Shown: one piece after another, positions 1-6,326 of the stretch
Layout: every line of letters starts with the position of its first letter
Position numbering within the stretch: the stretch's first letter is position 1
Source: Gemmatimonadota bacterium
Lineage (GTDB): Bacteria; Latescibacterota; UBA2968; UBA8231
NCBI GenBank assembly: GCA_028875335.1
Contig: JAPPEF010000303.1
Coordinates: 1-10,544, forward strand
Reading direction: 5' to 3'
Length of the DNA: 10,544 nt
The notes under the pieces: generated by a model
Database searches by the model: none
What the model saw: the letters and a program-made list of their open reading frames with translations, nothing else
Told to the model about the DNA's origin: nothing
Position numbers and translations under genes: made by a program

Positions 1-1
1 C

Positions 2-568
2 CGCATGGAAGTGGCCGCGGCCTCAGCGACGAACATGATCAAGAAGCTCGCCGAGATGAACCTGCTCATCTACACGCCGTACCACGGGGTCGAGCTAACG
101 GCCAGTGGCGAGAAGATCGCCTTGGAGACCATTCGCCACCACCGCTTGATCGAGCTATATCTCAGCCAAGCGTTGGGCTATTCCTGGGACCAGATCGATG
201 CCGAGGCCGACCGCCTAGAGCACGCTATTTCCGAGGAATTTGAAGACCGCATCGACGAGGCTTTGGGCTATCCGACCGTCGGTGCCCACGGCGAGCCAAT
301 TCCCACCAAGCAAGGCCAGATTGACCACCCGAAGTACCGCCGTCTCTCCGAGCTACAAGACGGCCAGTCCGCGGTCATCCGCCGCGTCAGCGACCGCAAT
401 CCCCAGATGCTGCGCTATATGGAAAATTTGCAATTGCGCTTGGGTACCCGAGTCGAAGTCACCGCCAAGGCACCCTTTAACGGTCCGCTGCAATTGAAGA
501 TCGACGCCTCTAAGGAGGTGTCGCTAGGGCTGGAAGTGGCCGGTAGTATCTTCGTCGAAGCCGATTAA
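2..568 (+). CDS. DtxR/MntR-family metal-dependent transcriptional regulator (5' partial)
   Basis: Metal-sensing repressor that binds DNA when loaded with Fe(II) or Mn(II). The reading frame is open through the left edge. The ATG at base 5 falls inside the recognition-helix region (ASATNMIKKLAE), so it is not the real start and the first part of the winged helix is missing. Numbering from that Met, the dimerisation and metal domain spans about residues 44-100. H46/E50 match the H79/E83 pair of DtxR, and D69/E72/H73 match C102/E105/H106. The Cys position is Asp here (MntR has Glu), so the metal preference cannot be called safely. Residues about 110-187 form the C-terminal SH3-like FeoA domain. 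The gene converges on the LON-domain gene and the two overlap by 4 bp. Family assignment is firm; the regulated genes are not visible. Confidence 0.9.
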   Translation, partial: RMEVAAASATNMIKKLAEMNLLIYTPYHGVELTASGEKIALETIRHHRLIELYLSQALGYSWDQIDAEADRLEHAISEEFEDRIDEALGYPTVGAHGEPIPTKQGQIDHPKYRRLSELQDGQSAVIRRVSDRNPQMLRYMENLQLRLGTRVEVTAKAPFNGPLQLKIDASKEVSLGLEVAGSIFVEAD

Positions 569-1218
569 GAGCCTTCTCTATGGCTCCCGGTGTGCCCATT
601 GGAGGACGCTAAGCGATGGAGCTTGCGCTCCGCCTCTAGCAGGGGAATTATTTGCTCAAAGTACTCGCAGAGCGCGTGTAGGCGACCATTCTCGGTCGTC
701 ATTTCCAGCAGTTGTTGCCTAATCTCCAGATCGAGGCCCGTCACTTGGGCCATTTGAAAGGCGTTTTGCATAGACCCTACCTCGGCGTGCGCGCCGGTCA
801 CTTCCTCGAGTTGCTTCACCAATTTTTCTAAGGCCGCAACGGCCTTGGCCAAAAGCACTGGATCCGTCGGCTCCTCGGTGTCATCTACGTATTCTACCCA
901 CGCCTCTAAGTAGGGTTTGTGCTCGTCAATGCGCGCAATGCGAAAGCGCCGCGCGCCGCGGACGATGATGTTGAGTCGTCCATCGTCGAACTCATCGAGC
1001 ACTTTGGCCAACAGCATTGCGCAGCCCACCTCGCCCTGTACCTCGCGATCCTTCCCCAGAATCATGCCAATGGGCAGAGTCTCACCGCGCTCGTCAGCCG
1101 CCCGCACATCGGCGAGCATCTGCTTGTAGCGCGGCTCAAATATGTGCAAGGGCACGATTTGGTCGGGGAAGACCACTATCGGCAGGGGAAAGAGTGGAAT
1201 CGGATTGCAATCTAGCAT
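565..1218 (-). CDS. LON substrate-binding (Lon N-terminal) domain protein
   Basis: A 217-residue stand-alone protein related to the N-terminal substrate-recognition domain of Lon protease, without the AAA+ and protease domains. The diagnostic start is visible: PLFPLPIVVFPD at residues 8-19 and LHIFEPRY at 24-31. It is followed by a GMILG strand, a GC-rich-protein style CAMLLAKV strand and a GARRFRI strand, then a helical C-terminal part. This length is normal for bacterial single-domain LON proteins, whose exact role is poorly defined; protein quality control is assumed. I chose the ATG at 1218 because the frame extends further upstream only to a TTG (1296), and the family motif begins a few residues after the ATG. 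No clear Shine-Dalgarno sequence is seen. It is divergent from the PcfJ-domain gene across about 175 bp. Confidence 0.88.
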   Translation of the reverse strand: MLDCNPIPLFPLPIVVFPDQIVPLHIFEPRYKQMLADVRAADERGETLPIGMILGKDREVQGEVGCAMLLAKVLDEFDDGRLNIIVRGARRFRIARIDEHKPYLEAWVEYVDDTEEPTDPVLLAKAVAALEKLVKQLEEVTGAHAEVGSMQNAFQMAQVTGLDLEIRQQLLEMTTENGRLHALCEYFEQIIPLLEAERKLHRLASSNGHTGSHREGS

Positions 1219-1393
1219 GGGCGCGTCGTGCTGGGTTGGTTGATAAGAGCAAATTAAACCGCCGATACCAGCGAGGGCAAGCGGTGGCTGTGGCAACTAG
1301 GAATTTTCGATCTACTGCGACGCGGTTGGCACTATTGACATTATACTAGCTGCGAGACTCATTAAGGAGTGCTCTCAAAACCGGGACTTGGCT

Positions 1394-2983
1394 ATGGCGC
1401 GCCGCCGCAAAAGAAATGTCCGCAGCGAGATCGAGCGAGCCCACAACCGGGCTAATCTCAGAAGCCACATCCGCGCCCTCGGCCTCCAATCCGAGGACGA
1501 GTACCGGGCTTGGTGTCGCAAGCGCGGTTTGGGCGACGGACTCCACAAGAGCAATCGCCAGATCCAAAAAGAGCGCCAAGCCGCCCGCCGCCAACAGGGC
1601 GAGGCCGCGCTCACCCGCACCCGCCAACAAACGCGCAGCCCAGCCAACACCATCCGCCAGCTCTACGACCGCACGCTCCCCAAGGGACGGCTCGGTGCCG
1701 ACTACCTCTACAAGATCCGCGGCCTCTTCAACGCCTTTCCCCACGGCCCGACGCGCCGCGCCTTTCTCGACATTCTGCTCCAAGCCGCACGCCGCGCCGA
1801 CCTGTTTCGCCTCGATCCCGTCATCCCCGCTTTCGGTGCCCACCCAGATAACAACTTCATCGAAGGTCTAGCCGCCTTGGCCCGCCATTCAGAAGACTGG
1901 GTGCGGCCCGTGGCCGAGTGGGTGCCGCCGAGCCACAACCCCCGCAAGCAGTTTCACCACCTCGCCTGCCACCTGCTGGCCCGCTATGACGTGCCCACTT
2001 TTATGGATGCGGCCTTTTTCACCGCCGCGATGCCAGAGGCTGGCTTGCATCAGGCGTGGTTCAAACACATCGGCTCGGGGCAGAACATCCGCACCGCCGA
2101 CCTCCCCGTCGCCTTGAGCAAGAAGTCGGCCCACTGCTTCCTCGCCGCCCCCGACGACCTCTCCATCGCCTATGCCCTACGCTGGGGACAAGTCTTGGGC
2201 CAAGGCGGCAGTCCGGCGCTGGCGCGGGCGGTGATTGGCACCCGGCTGGGCCAGTCGTTTGAAAACGAGGACTTTTGGTCCACTGCGATCCTGTTTTTTG
2301 CCAACAATCCCATGCTCGACCCGGCTCACGTCGGCCCTATCGTCGATTTTATCCACGATCAGAAATATGTGCCGCAGCAAATCGCCCTGCCCGGCGGTGG
2401 CTTCGAGCAAAGGCCGCCGGCGCAGCCGAACTTTTCGCTGAAGAGCCGCAGCATTCCCAAGCTGTTGCGCCAAGTTGACGAGTGGCACGAAGCGCTGGCG
2501 CGACAGGTGCTGCTACCCGATGCAGAGGACGAGCCAGACAGAGCTGGCGGCAAAAAGGTGCGCGTCCGGCACATGTCTTGGGGCGCTTCGAGTATCGGCG
2601 AATTCGAGATGAAGCAGGAGGACAAGCAACTCGGCGAAACCCTCACCTGGAGCGTAAAGGAGCTGCTCTCCAACCACGAACTGGGGGCCGAGGGCCGCGA
2701 AATGGGCCACTGCGTCTATACCTACGCCAAGAGCTGTCGCAACGGCAGTACCTCGATCTGGTCCCTCGGCTTAGAAGACGGCAAAGGCCACCGCCACCGC
2801 ATCCTCACCATCGCCGTCGATCCACGCAGCCGCACCATCACCCAAATCCGCGGCCGCTTCAACGCCTTGCCCAACGCCAAAAACAAAAAGAACCTAGAGC
2901 GCGCTTACCAGAAAATGCTGCTCCGCTCGCACAACGTGCTCGGGCAGTGGATGAGCCGCGAATTCATCAGCAAGCGCTGCTGA
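1394..2983 (+). CDS. PcfJ-like domain protein of unknown function
   Basis: A 529-residue basic protein. The N-terminal ~75 residues are rich in Arg, Lys and Gln (MARRRKRNVRSE...), suggesting nucleic-acid contact or coiled structure. The middle (about 90-400) is helical and unrecognised. The C-terminal part carries the PcfJ-like signature: MGHCVYTYA with H439/C440, a short strand ending in WSL, then a strand ILTIAV and a turn TQIRGRFNALPN. PcfJ is named from conjugative plasmid pCF10, and its biochemical role is not established. No conjugation gene is visible here. A TTG six bases upstream (1388) is possible, but ATG 1394 is preferred. AAGGAG at 1364-1369 is too far (24 nt) for ideal pairing, and a -10-like TATACT at 1342-1347 has no partner -35. 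The HigA-like gene starts 8 bp after the stop, so the two may be co-transcribed. Confidence 0.72.
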   Translation: MARRRKRNVRSEIERAHNRANLRSHIRALGLQSEDEYRAWCRKRGLGDGLHKSNRQIQKERQAARRQQGEAALTRTRQQTRSPANTIRQLYDRTLPKGRLGADYLYKIRGLFNAFPHGPTRRAFLDILLQAARRADLFRLDPVIPAFGAHPDNNFIEGLAALARHSEDWVRPVAEWVPPSHNPRKQFHHLACHLLARYDVPTFMDAAFFTAAMPEAGLHQAWFKHIGSGQNIRTADLPVALSKKSAHCFLAAPDDLSIAYALRWGQVLGQGGSPALARAVIGTRLGQSFENEDFWSTAILFFANNPMLDPAHVGPIVDFIHDQKYVPQQIALPGGGFEQRPPAQPNFSLKSRSIPKLLRQVDEWHEALARQVLLPDAEDEPDRAGGKKVRVRHMSWGASSIGEFEMKQEDKQLGETLTWSVKELLSNHELGAEGREMGHCVYTYAKSCRNGSTSIWSLGLEDGKGHRHRILTIAVDPRSRTITQIRGRFNALPNAKNKKNLERAYQKMLLRSHNVLGQWMSREFISKRC

Positions 2984-2991
2984 TTCCATAG

Positions 2992-3297
2992 ATGGCTACC
3001 AACGGCACCAAAGTGAACATGACTCCTTCGCATCCGGGAGACTTCATTCGCACGGAGATTATCGAGGAGTTGGGTCTGAACGTGACAAGGGTAGCCGAAA
3101 TTCTGGCGGTTCGGCGGGCAACGCTTTCGGATTTACTAAACGGCAACGCTGCGCTATCGCCAGAGATGGCTCTGCGCATCGAGAAGGCATTCGGCGTGGG
3201 TATGGACATGTTGCTGCAGATGCAGGCTTGGTACGACGCCTCGCAGATGCGCGCCCGTGCAAATGAGATCAGTGTACAACGCTATGAACCTATCTAA
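2992..3297 (+). CDS. higA: HigA/VapI-family XRE antitoxin, apparently orphan
   Basis: A 101-residue helix-turn-helix protein of the HigA type, which normally represses its own operon and neutralises the HigB mRNA interferase. Visible family marks are HPGDFI at residues 14-19, the XRE helix-turn-helix at about 31-50 (TRVAEILAV...ATLSDLLNG), SPEMALRIEKAFG at about 56-68, and a late QAWYD motif. An internal ATG (3019) sits just before the HPG motif and could be the true start. Neither start has a good ribosome site. higB normally lies directly upstream, but the 8 bp before this gene lead straight into the PcfJ-domain gene, and no HigB-like protein is encoded after it. Base composition drops here relative to the upstream gene, which suggests separate acquisition. 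Confidence 0.85.
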   Translation: MATNGTKVNMTPSHPGDFIRTEIIEELGLNVTRVAEILAVRRATLSDLLNGNAALSPEMALRIEKAFGVGMDMLLQMQAWYDASQMRARANEISVQRYEPI

Positions 3298-3327
3298 CTT
3301 GGTATTCACACTCTTGGAGTATATGCC

Positions 3328-3555
3328 ATGACTACGATACCGATCAGAGAAGCAAGTTCGCGGCTTAGCGAATTGATTGACCAACTACAGCCGGGTGAGG
3401 AAATCGGGTTGACGCGCGGCAGCGACACCGTTGCACGGCTAGTGAAAAATAGCACTCAAAAGCAAGCACGACAGTTTGGCCTTGGAAAGGGCAAATTGAC
3501 GATCCTTGACGATGACGATGAGCACCTTGAGCATTTCCAGGACTATTTGCCGTGA
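3328..3555 (+). CDS. Phd/YefM-family antitoxin
   Basis: A 75-residue type II antitoxin. The N-terminal Phd-type DNA-binding and dimerisation fold is visible as IPIREASSRLSELIDQL, then GEEIGLTRGSDTVARLV (about residues 5-40). The acidic tail (DDDDEHLEHFQDYLP, residues 61-75) is the typical toxin-wrapping segment of this family. A ribosome site GGAG at 3316-3319 lies 8 nt before the ATG. The stop overlaps the GTG start of the PIN toxin (bases 3552-3555, GTGA), the usual translational coupling of such pairs. By family knowledge it represses its own operon. No operator palindrome was identified. Confidence 0.88.
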   Translation: MTTIPIREASSRLSELIDQLQPGEEIGLTRGSDTVARLVKNSTQKQARQFGLGKGKLTILDDDDEHLEHFQDYLP

Positions 3556-3938
3556 ACCTGTTACTCGATACGCACGCGTTTCTTTGGATGTCGCTCGATG
3601 ATCCGCAACTCAGCGAGACAGCGCGGGGGGAACTGTCCGACACCGAGAATGAGCTGTACCTTAGCCCTGCATCTTACTGGGAGATTGCGATTAAAATATC
3701 GATTGGTAAATACAATCTTACTGAGCCACTTGCTGCGTTCGTCAAACGCGAAATTATCGCTAACAATTTTAAGGTGCTACCAATCGATATCGATCATACT
3801 GCCGAAATAAGTGCGCTGCCCTTTCACCACAAAGATCCGTTTGATCGAATGCTCATTGCTCAGTCAATGGTAGAAAACTTTCCACTCGTGAGTCGGGATA
3901 CCATCCTCGATCAATATGGTGTTGTACGTATTTGGTAA
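3552..3938 (+). CDS. PIN-domain (VapC-like) ribonuclease toxin
   Basis: A 128-residue PIN-domain toxin, expected to be a Mg-dependent RNase inhibited by the antitoxin encoded just upstream. The acidic catalytic residues are all present: D6 in LLLDTHAFLW, E44 in SYWEIAIK, D98 in DPFDRMLIAQ and D116 in VSRDTILD. The length is normal, so the toxin appears intact. Translation starts at GTG 3552 inside the end of the antitoxin gene. The DNA is markedly AT-richer than its surroundings: by hand count, bases 3661-3720 contain 21 G/C of 60. This points to acquisition by transfer. Confidence 0.92.
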   Translation: MNLLLDTHAFLWMSLDDPQLSETARGELSDTENELYLSPASYWEIAIKISIGKYNLTEPLAAFVKREIIANNFKVLPIDIDHTAEISALPFHHKDPFDRMLIAQSMVENFPLVSRDTILDQYGVVRIW

Positions 3939-3978
3939 CAGCGATTAAAGAACTCTTTCTGCGCTATCTTGCTTCCGC

Positions 3979-4281
3979 ATGGAAAACACATACTTCGTCC
4001 CAGCCGACGCCGAGCACGTCGCCCGACAGAAAAACAAAGCCAAGGAACTGCGTCGCTCCCAATGGTGGAAGCGCAAACGGGCTTCTGGCCAGTGCCACTA
4101 TTGCCATCAGTCATTCCCGCCCGATGAACTAACCATGGATCACGTGGTGCCGCTCGTCCGCGGCGGCCGCACCACCAAATCCAACGTGGTGCCTTGCTGT
4201 AAGCACTGCAACAGCCAAAAACAGCACCTGCTCCCCGTCGAATGGGCAGCCTATCTAGAGCGGCTGTGCAACGAAGGCTAG
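3979..4281 (+). CDS. Small HNH endonuclease
   Basis: A 100-residue protein with a complete zinc-stabilised HNH nuclease core. It has CHYC at 39-42, the catalytic DHVVP at 54-58 (D54/H55), the GG turn at 62-63, N69, and the second zinc pair C74/C77 followed by N78 and K81. A basic N-terminal helix (about 13-35, many Lys and Arg) could hold DNA. Stand-alone HNH proteins of this size may be mobile-element remnants, restriction-like nucleases or repair factors, and nothing here separates these. Base composition returns to high GC (4141-4200: 42 of 60 by hand count), so it probably does not belong to the toxin-antitoxin patch. Its stop codon overlaps that of the convergent DHDPS-like gene. Confidence 0.9.
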   Translation: MENTYFVPADAEHVARQKNKAKELRRSQWWKRKRASGQCHYCHQSFPPDELTMDHVVPLVRGGRTTKSNVVPCCKHCNSQKQHLLPVEWAAYLERLCNEG

Positions 4282-5219
4282 TGATAGTCCACAATGTCTG
4301 CTATAGCCGCTGCCACTTCCTCTGCCACTTCCGCCGGCACCCGAGGATTGAACGGGCCGCCATCGCCGCCGTCCACATCGCTGAATCCCCCCAAGTGCAT
4401 GGCCTCGACCACAGCCGAGTAGTTGTACATGCGGCCATCGCGGAAGCGAATTCCCTCTAGAGCCGCAAGCTTGTCTTCAATCTGCTGCGAGGTCGCAAAA
4501 TCGCCCCGACGCTGGGCGTTGTTGATCTCGTCTGAAGCGCGGGCAAAGGCCACGTTGATCCCCGACGTATGCCCCTTGGTACCGCGCTCGGCCGGTCCAG
4601 TCGAGCGGTCCCCCACGCCCCAAATCACCAGCGCAGCCCCTTCTTCCACACCCGCGACAATCGGCTCAACATCATCAACCGTGGTGCCAATCTTCAGCCC
4701 CACGAAGTGTTCGGACTCGTTCATCAGCCGCACGGCTATCTCGCGCTCGGCTTGGTTGCGCAGGTAGTAGAGCAACTGGGCCCCACACGAACTTCCCAAT
4801 CGCTCGGCAAAGTCCATGTAGTACGCGAAAATGCCCTCTGGACTGGCCACGCCCGTAAGCGGCATGACGAGATAGACATCCGGGGGATATTCGAGCGCGG
4901 CCTCCCGCTCGATCAACCGCTCGGCATCCCCAACCGGATTCGGAGCAAGCCCAGACATCAGCACCCCGCGTCCCCCCATCTGCTCGCCGGTAAAGCCCAA
5001 CAGCCGCACTTGCTCGTCCGCGCTAATGTGGTGGATCAAGCTGGTGCCGGCGATGCCAATCACTCGGGGCCGGTCGCCATCCAAGTGATTGTTCTCCATC
5101 AAGTAGTTGATGTTCTTGGCGTGGGCCTCGTAGTCGATTTGCCCGCCGCGAAAAGGAACCACCGGAATGGAGGTAACCGAGTTTAACGCGGCGAGTAGGT
5201 CTTCTTTTTGCAATGGCAT
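4278..5219 (-). CDS. Divergent DHDPS/NAL (DapA) superfamily protein
   Basis: A 313-residue protein with the class I Schiff-base aldolase/lyase TIM-barrel layout of dihydrodipicolinate synthase and N-acetylneuraminate lyase. The likely Schiff-base lysine is K176 in FVGLKIGTT, and Y151 in QLLYYLRN aligns with the catalytic Tyr. Two hallmarks are changed: the usual GTTGE loop reads GTSLIHH (58-64), and the usual YN-x-P reads YYLR. A true lysine-biosynthesis DapA is therefore unlikely, and a different 2-oxo-acid substrate is implied. ATG 5219 is chosen over a TTG at 5231 because GAGG at 5226-5229 sits 6 nt before it. It is the last gene of the minus-strand BMC operon, 33 bp after the flavoenzyme. 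It lacks the N-terminal module of its paralogue. Substrate unknown. Confidence 0.82.
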   Translation of the reverse strand: MPLQKEDLLAALNSVTSIPVVPFRGGQIDYEAHAKNINYLMENNHLDGDRPRVIGIAGTSLIHHISADEQVRLLGFTGEQMGGRGVLMSGLAPNPVGDAERLIEREAALEYPPDVYLVMPLTGVASPEGIFAYYMDFAERLGSSCGAQLLYYLRNQAEREIAVRLMNESEHFVGLKIGTTVDDVEPIVAGVEEGAALVIWGVGDRSTGPAERGTKGHTSGINVAFARASDEINNAQRRGDFATSQQIEDKLAALEGIRFRDGRMYNYSAVVEAMHLGGFSDVDGGDGGPFNPRVPAEVAEEVAAAIADIVDYH

Positions 5220-5225
5220 GTTTAA

Positions 5226-5229
5226 CCTC
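5226..5229 (-). promoter_or_regulatory. Ribosome binding site (GAGG) for the distal DHDPS-like gene
   Basis: Read on the minus strand, GAGG lies 6 nt upstream of ATG 5219. It overlaps the region just before the alternative TTG at 5231, which it could not serve. It therefore decides in favour of the ATG. Confidence 0.6.
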
Positions 5230-5252
5230 AACTGTGTTAAGTGGCAGTGAAT

Positions 5253-6326
5253 TCAACGCTCGGGCGCGAAGCGGCGCATGTCGCGCCCCGGAGTTCCCTC
5301 GGCGATCCAACGGGCGACGATCTGACCGGTAATTGGGCCCAGCAAGACCCCATTTTTGTAGTGCCCAGAGGCCACGAAAACGCGCGGCGCATCCGTCAGC
5401 GGGCCGATGAGCGGACGCCCGCCTCGGGGCTTGGGCCGCAGACCGGCCTGCTGGCGCAACAGCGGCAAACATCTTCCCAGCGCGGAGTGTACCTCCGAGG
5501 CAAACTGCGCAGCGGCTGCGCAGGTCGTTGCCAACCGAAAGCCGACCTCCTCCGCCGTCGCTCCCACGATCGTTTCGCCGCCGTCTGGAATAAAGTGGCG
5601 TCCATTTATCCTCACTAGGTGGCGCAGCGGGGCACCGGCAAAACGCGCTTGTTGACCCCGCACCGGGCGCAGTGCGACTTGGGCACCGAGTTGCGCTGCC
5701 AAGCCGCCGGTCCACGCCCCAGCCGCCAAAACCACAAAGTCGGCACGATGGGTCCCGCGACTGGTGGCGACCTCGACGGTCTCGCCTTCGTGGGCAATGC
5801 GCCAGACGCGCTCACCCCAATCGGCAGACGCACCCTGCCGGACGGCCGCCGCCCAAAGCGCCGCGCCCAACTTGAGGGGATCCACCCGGTGATCGTCGGC
5901 AAAATACAGCCCCTCGCCGCCGTCCAACCCCGGCTCCGCATCGCGCAAGGCCCGCTCGTCGAGCCGCTCGACCCGACAGCCGCGCTCGCGGTTGAAGCGC
6001 CATACCTCCTCTAGCTGGGATGGGTCGGCAAAAAGATCGATACCGCCGAGGGGACGCCAGCCCACGTCTGCCCCCAAGTCTTCGGCTAGGTCGCGGGCCA
6101 GCCGAGCGTGCAAAGCGTGACCATCGCGGAAAAGCTGGGCGTAGGGATTGTCTCCGCCGTTGCAGTGGGTGAGAACGCCCAACGAGGCCCGGCTCGTGGG
6201 CGAGCCTGCGGGGATCCCCTCGTCGAGCAGGACGACCTGCGCGTCTTGCCGAGCGAGGAAATAGGCCGTCGAGCGGCCGATGATACCGGCCCCAACTACC
6301 AATACGCGTGCGCCCGTCAGGGCCAT
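5253..6326 (-). CDS. FAD-dependent D-amino-acid oxidase / ThiO-like glycine oxidase family protein
   Basis: A 357-residue flavoenzyme of the DAO superfamily, expected to oxidise a primary or secondary amine or amino acid to an imine, with O2 or another acceptor. The Rossmann motif VVGAGIIG (G12, G14, G17) and an acidic ribose-binding end of strand 2 (D35/E36) open the protein. RGQQARF, then FIPDGGETIVGAT, and the C-terminal SGHYKNGVLLGP (320-331) are ThiO-like. The position taken by the substrate-carboxylate Arg in B. subtilis glycine oxidase (recalled as HxRNG) is Lys324 here, so the substrate may differ. No thiamine gene is nearby. The ATG directly abuts the TAG of the upstream DHDPS-family gene (0 bp), implying coupling. 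No N-terminal targeting extension is seen. Confidence 0.85.
   Translation of the reverse strand: MALTGARVLVVGAGIIGRSTAYFLARQDAQVVLLDEGIPAGSPTSRASLGVLTHCNGGDNPYAQLFRDGHALHARLARDLAEDLGADVGWRPLGGIDLFADPSQLEEVWRFNRERGCRVERLDERALRDAEPGLDGGEGLYFADDHRVDPLKLGAALWAAAVRQGASADWGERVWRIAHEGETVEVATSRGTHRADFVVLAAGAWTGGLAAQLGAQVALRPVRGQQARFAGAPLRHLVRINGRHFIPDGGETIVGATAEEVGFRLATTCAAAAQFASEVHSALGRCLPLLRQQAGLRPKPRGGRPLIGPLTDAPRVFVASGHYKNGVLLGPITGQIVARWIAEGTPGRDMRRFAPER

Noticed and set aside
1219..1296. Extension of the LON-domain protein to a TTG at 1296
   Set aside because: The extra residues do not resemble the family, and the ATG at 1218 sits just before the conserved PLFPLP motif.
1342..1347. TATACT as a promoter -10 for the PcfJ-domain gene
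   Set aside because: No -35 element at 16-18 bp. TTGGCA at 1326 is only 10 bp away and TTGACA at 1335 is 1 bp away, so it is not reported as a promoter.
3950..3961. AAAGAACTCTTT as a terminator after the PIN toxin
   Set aside because: The inverted repeat has a 5-bp AT-rich stem, a 2-nt loop and no following T-tract.
4569..5186. Plus-strand open frame of about 205 codons opposite the distal DHDPS-like gene
   Set aside because: Composition-driven antisense frame. The minus-strand protein has conserved superfamily motifs and a ribosome site.
4278..5219. Calling the distal DHDPS-like protein lysine-biosynthesis DapA
   Set aside because: The GTTGE and YN-x-P motifs are altered, and the gene sits in a BMC operon, not among lysine genes.
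5023..5715. Minus-strand open frame of about 230 codons overlapping the flavoenzyme and the DHDPS-like gene
   Set aside because: It overlaps two well-supported genes in another frame, is Arg/Pro-rich, and has no family motif.
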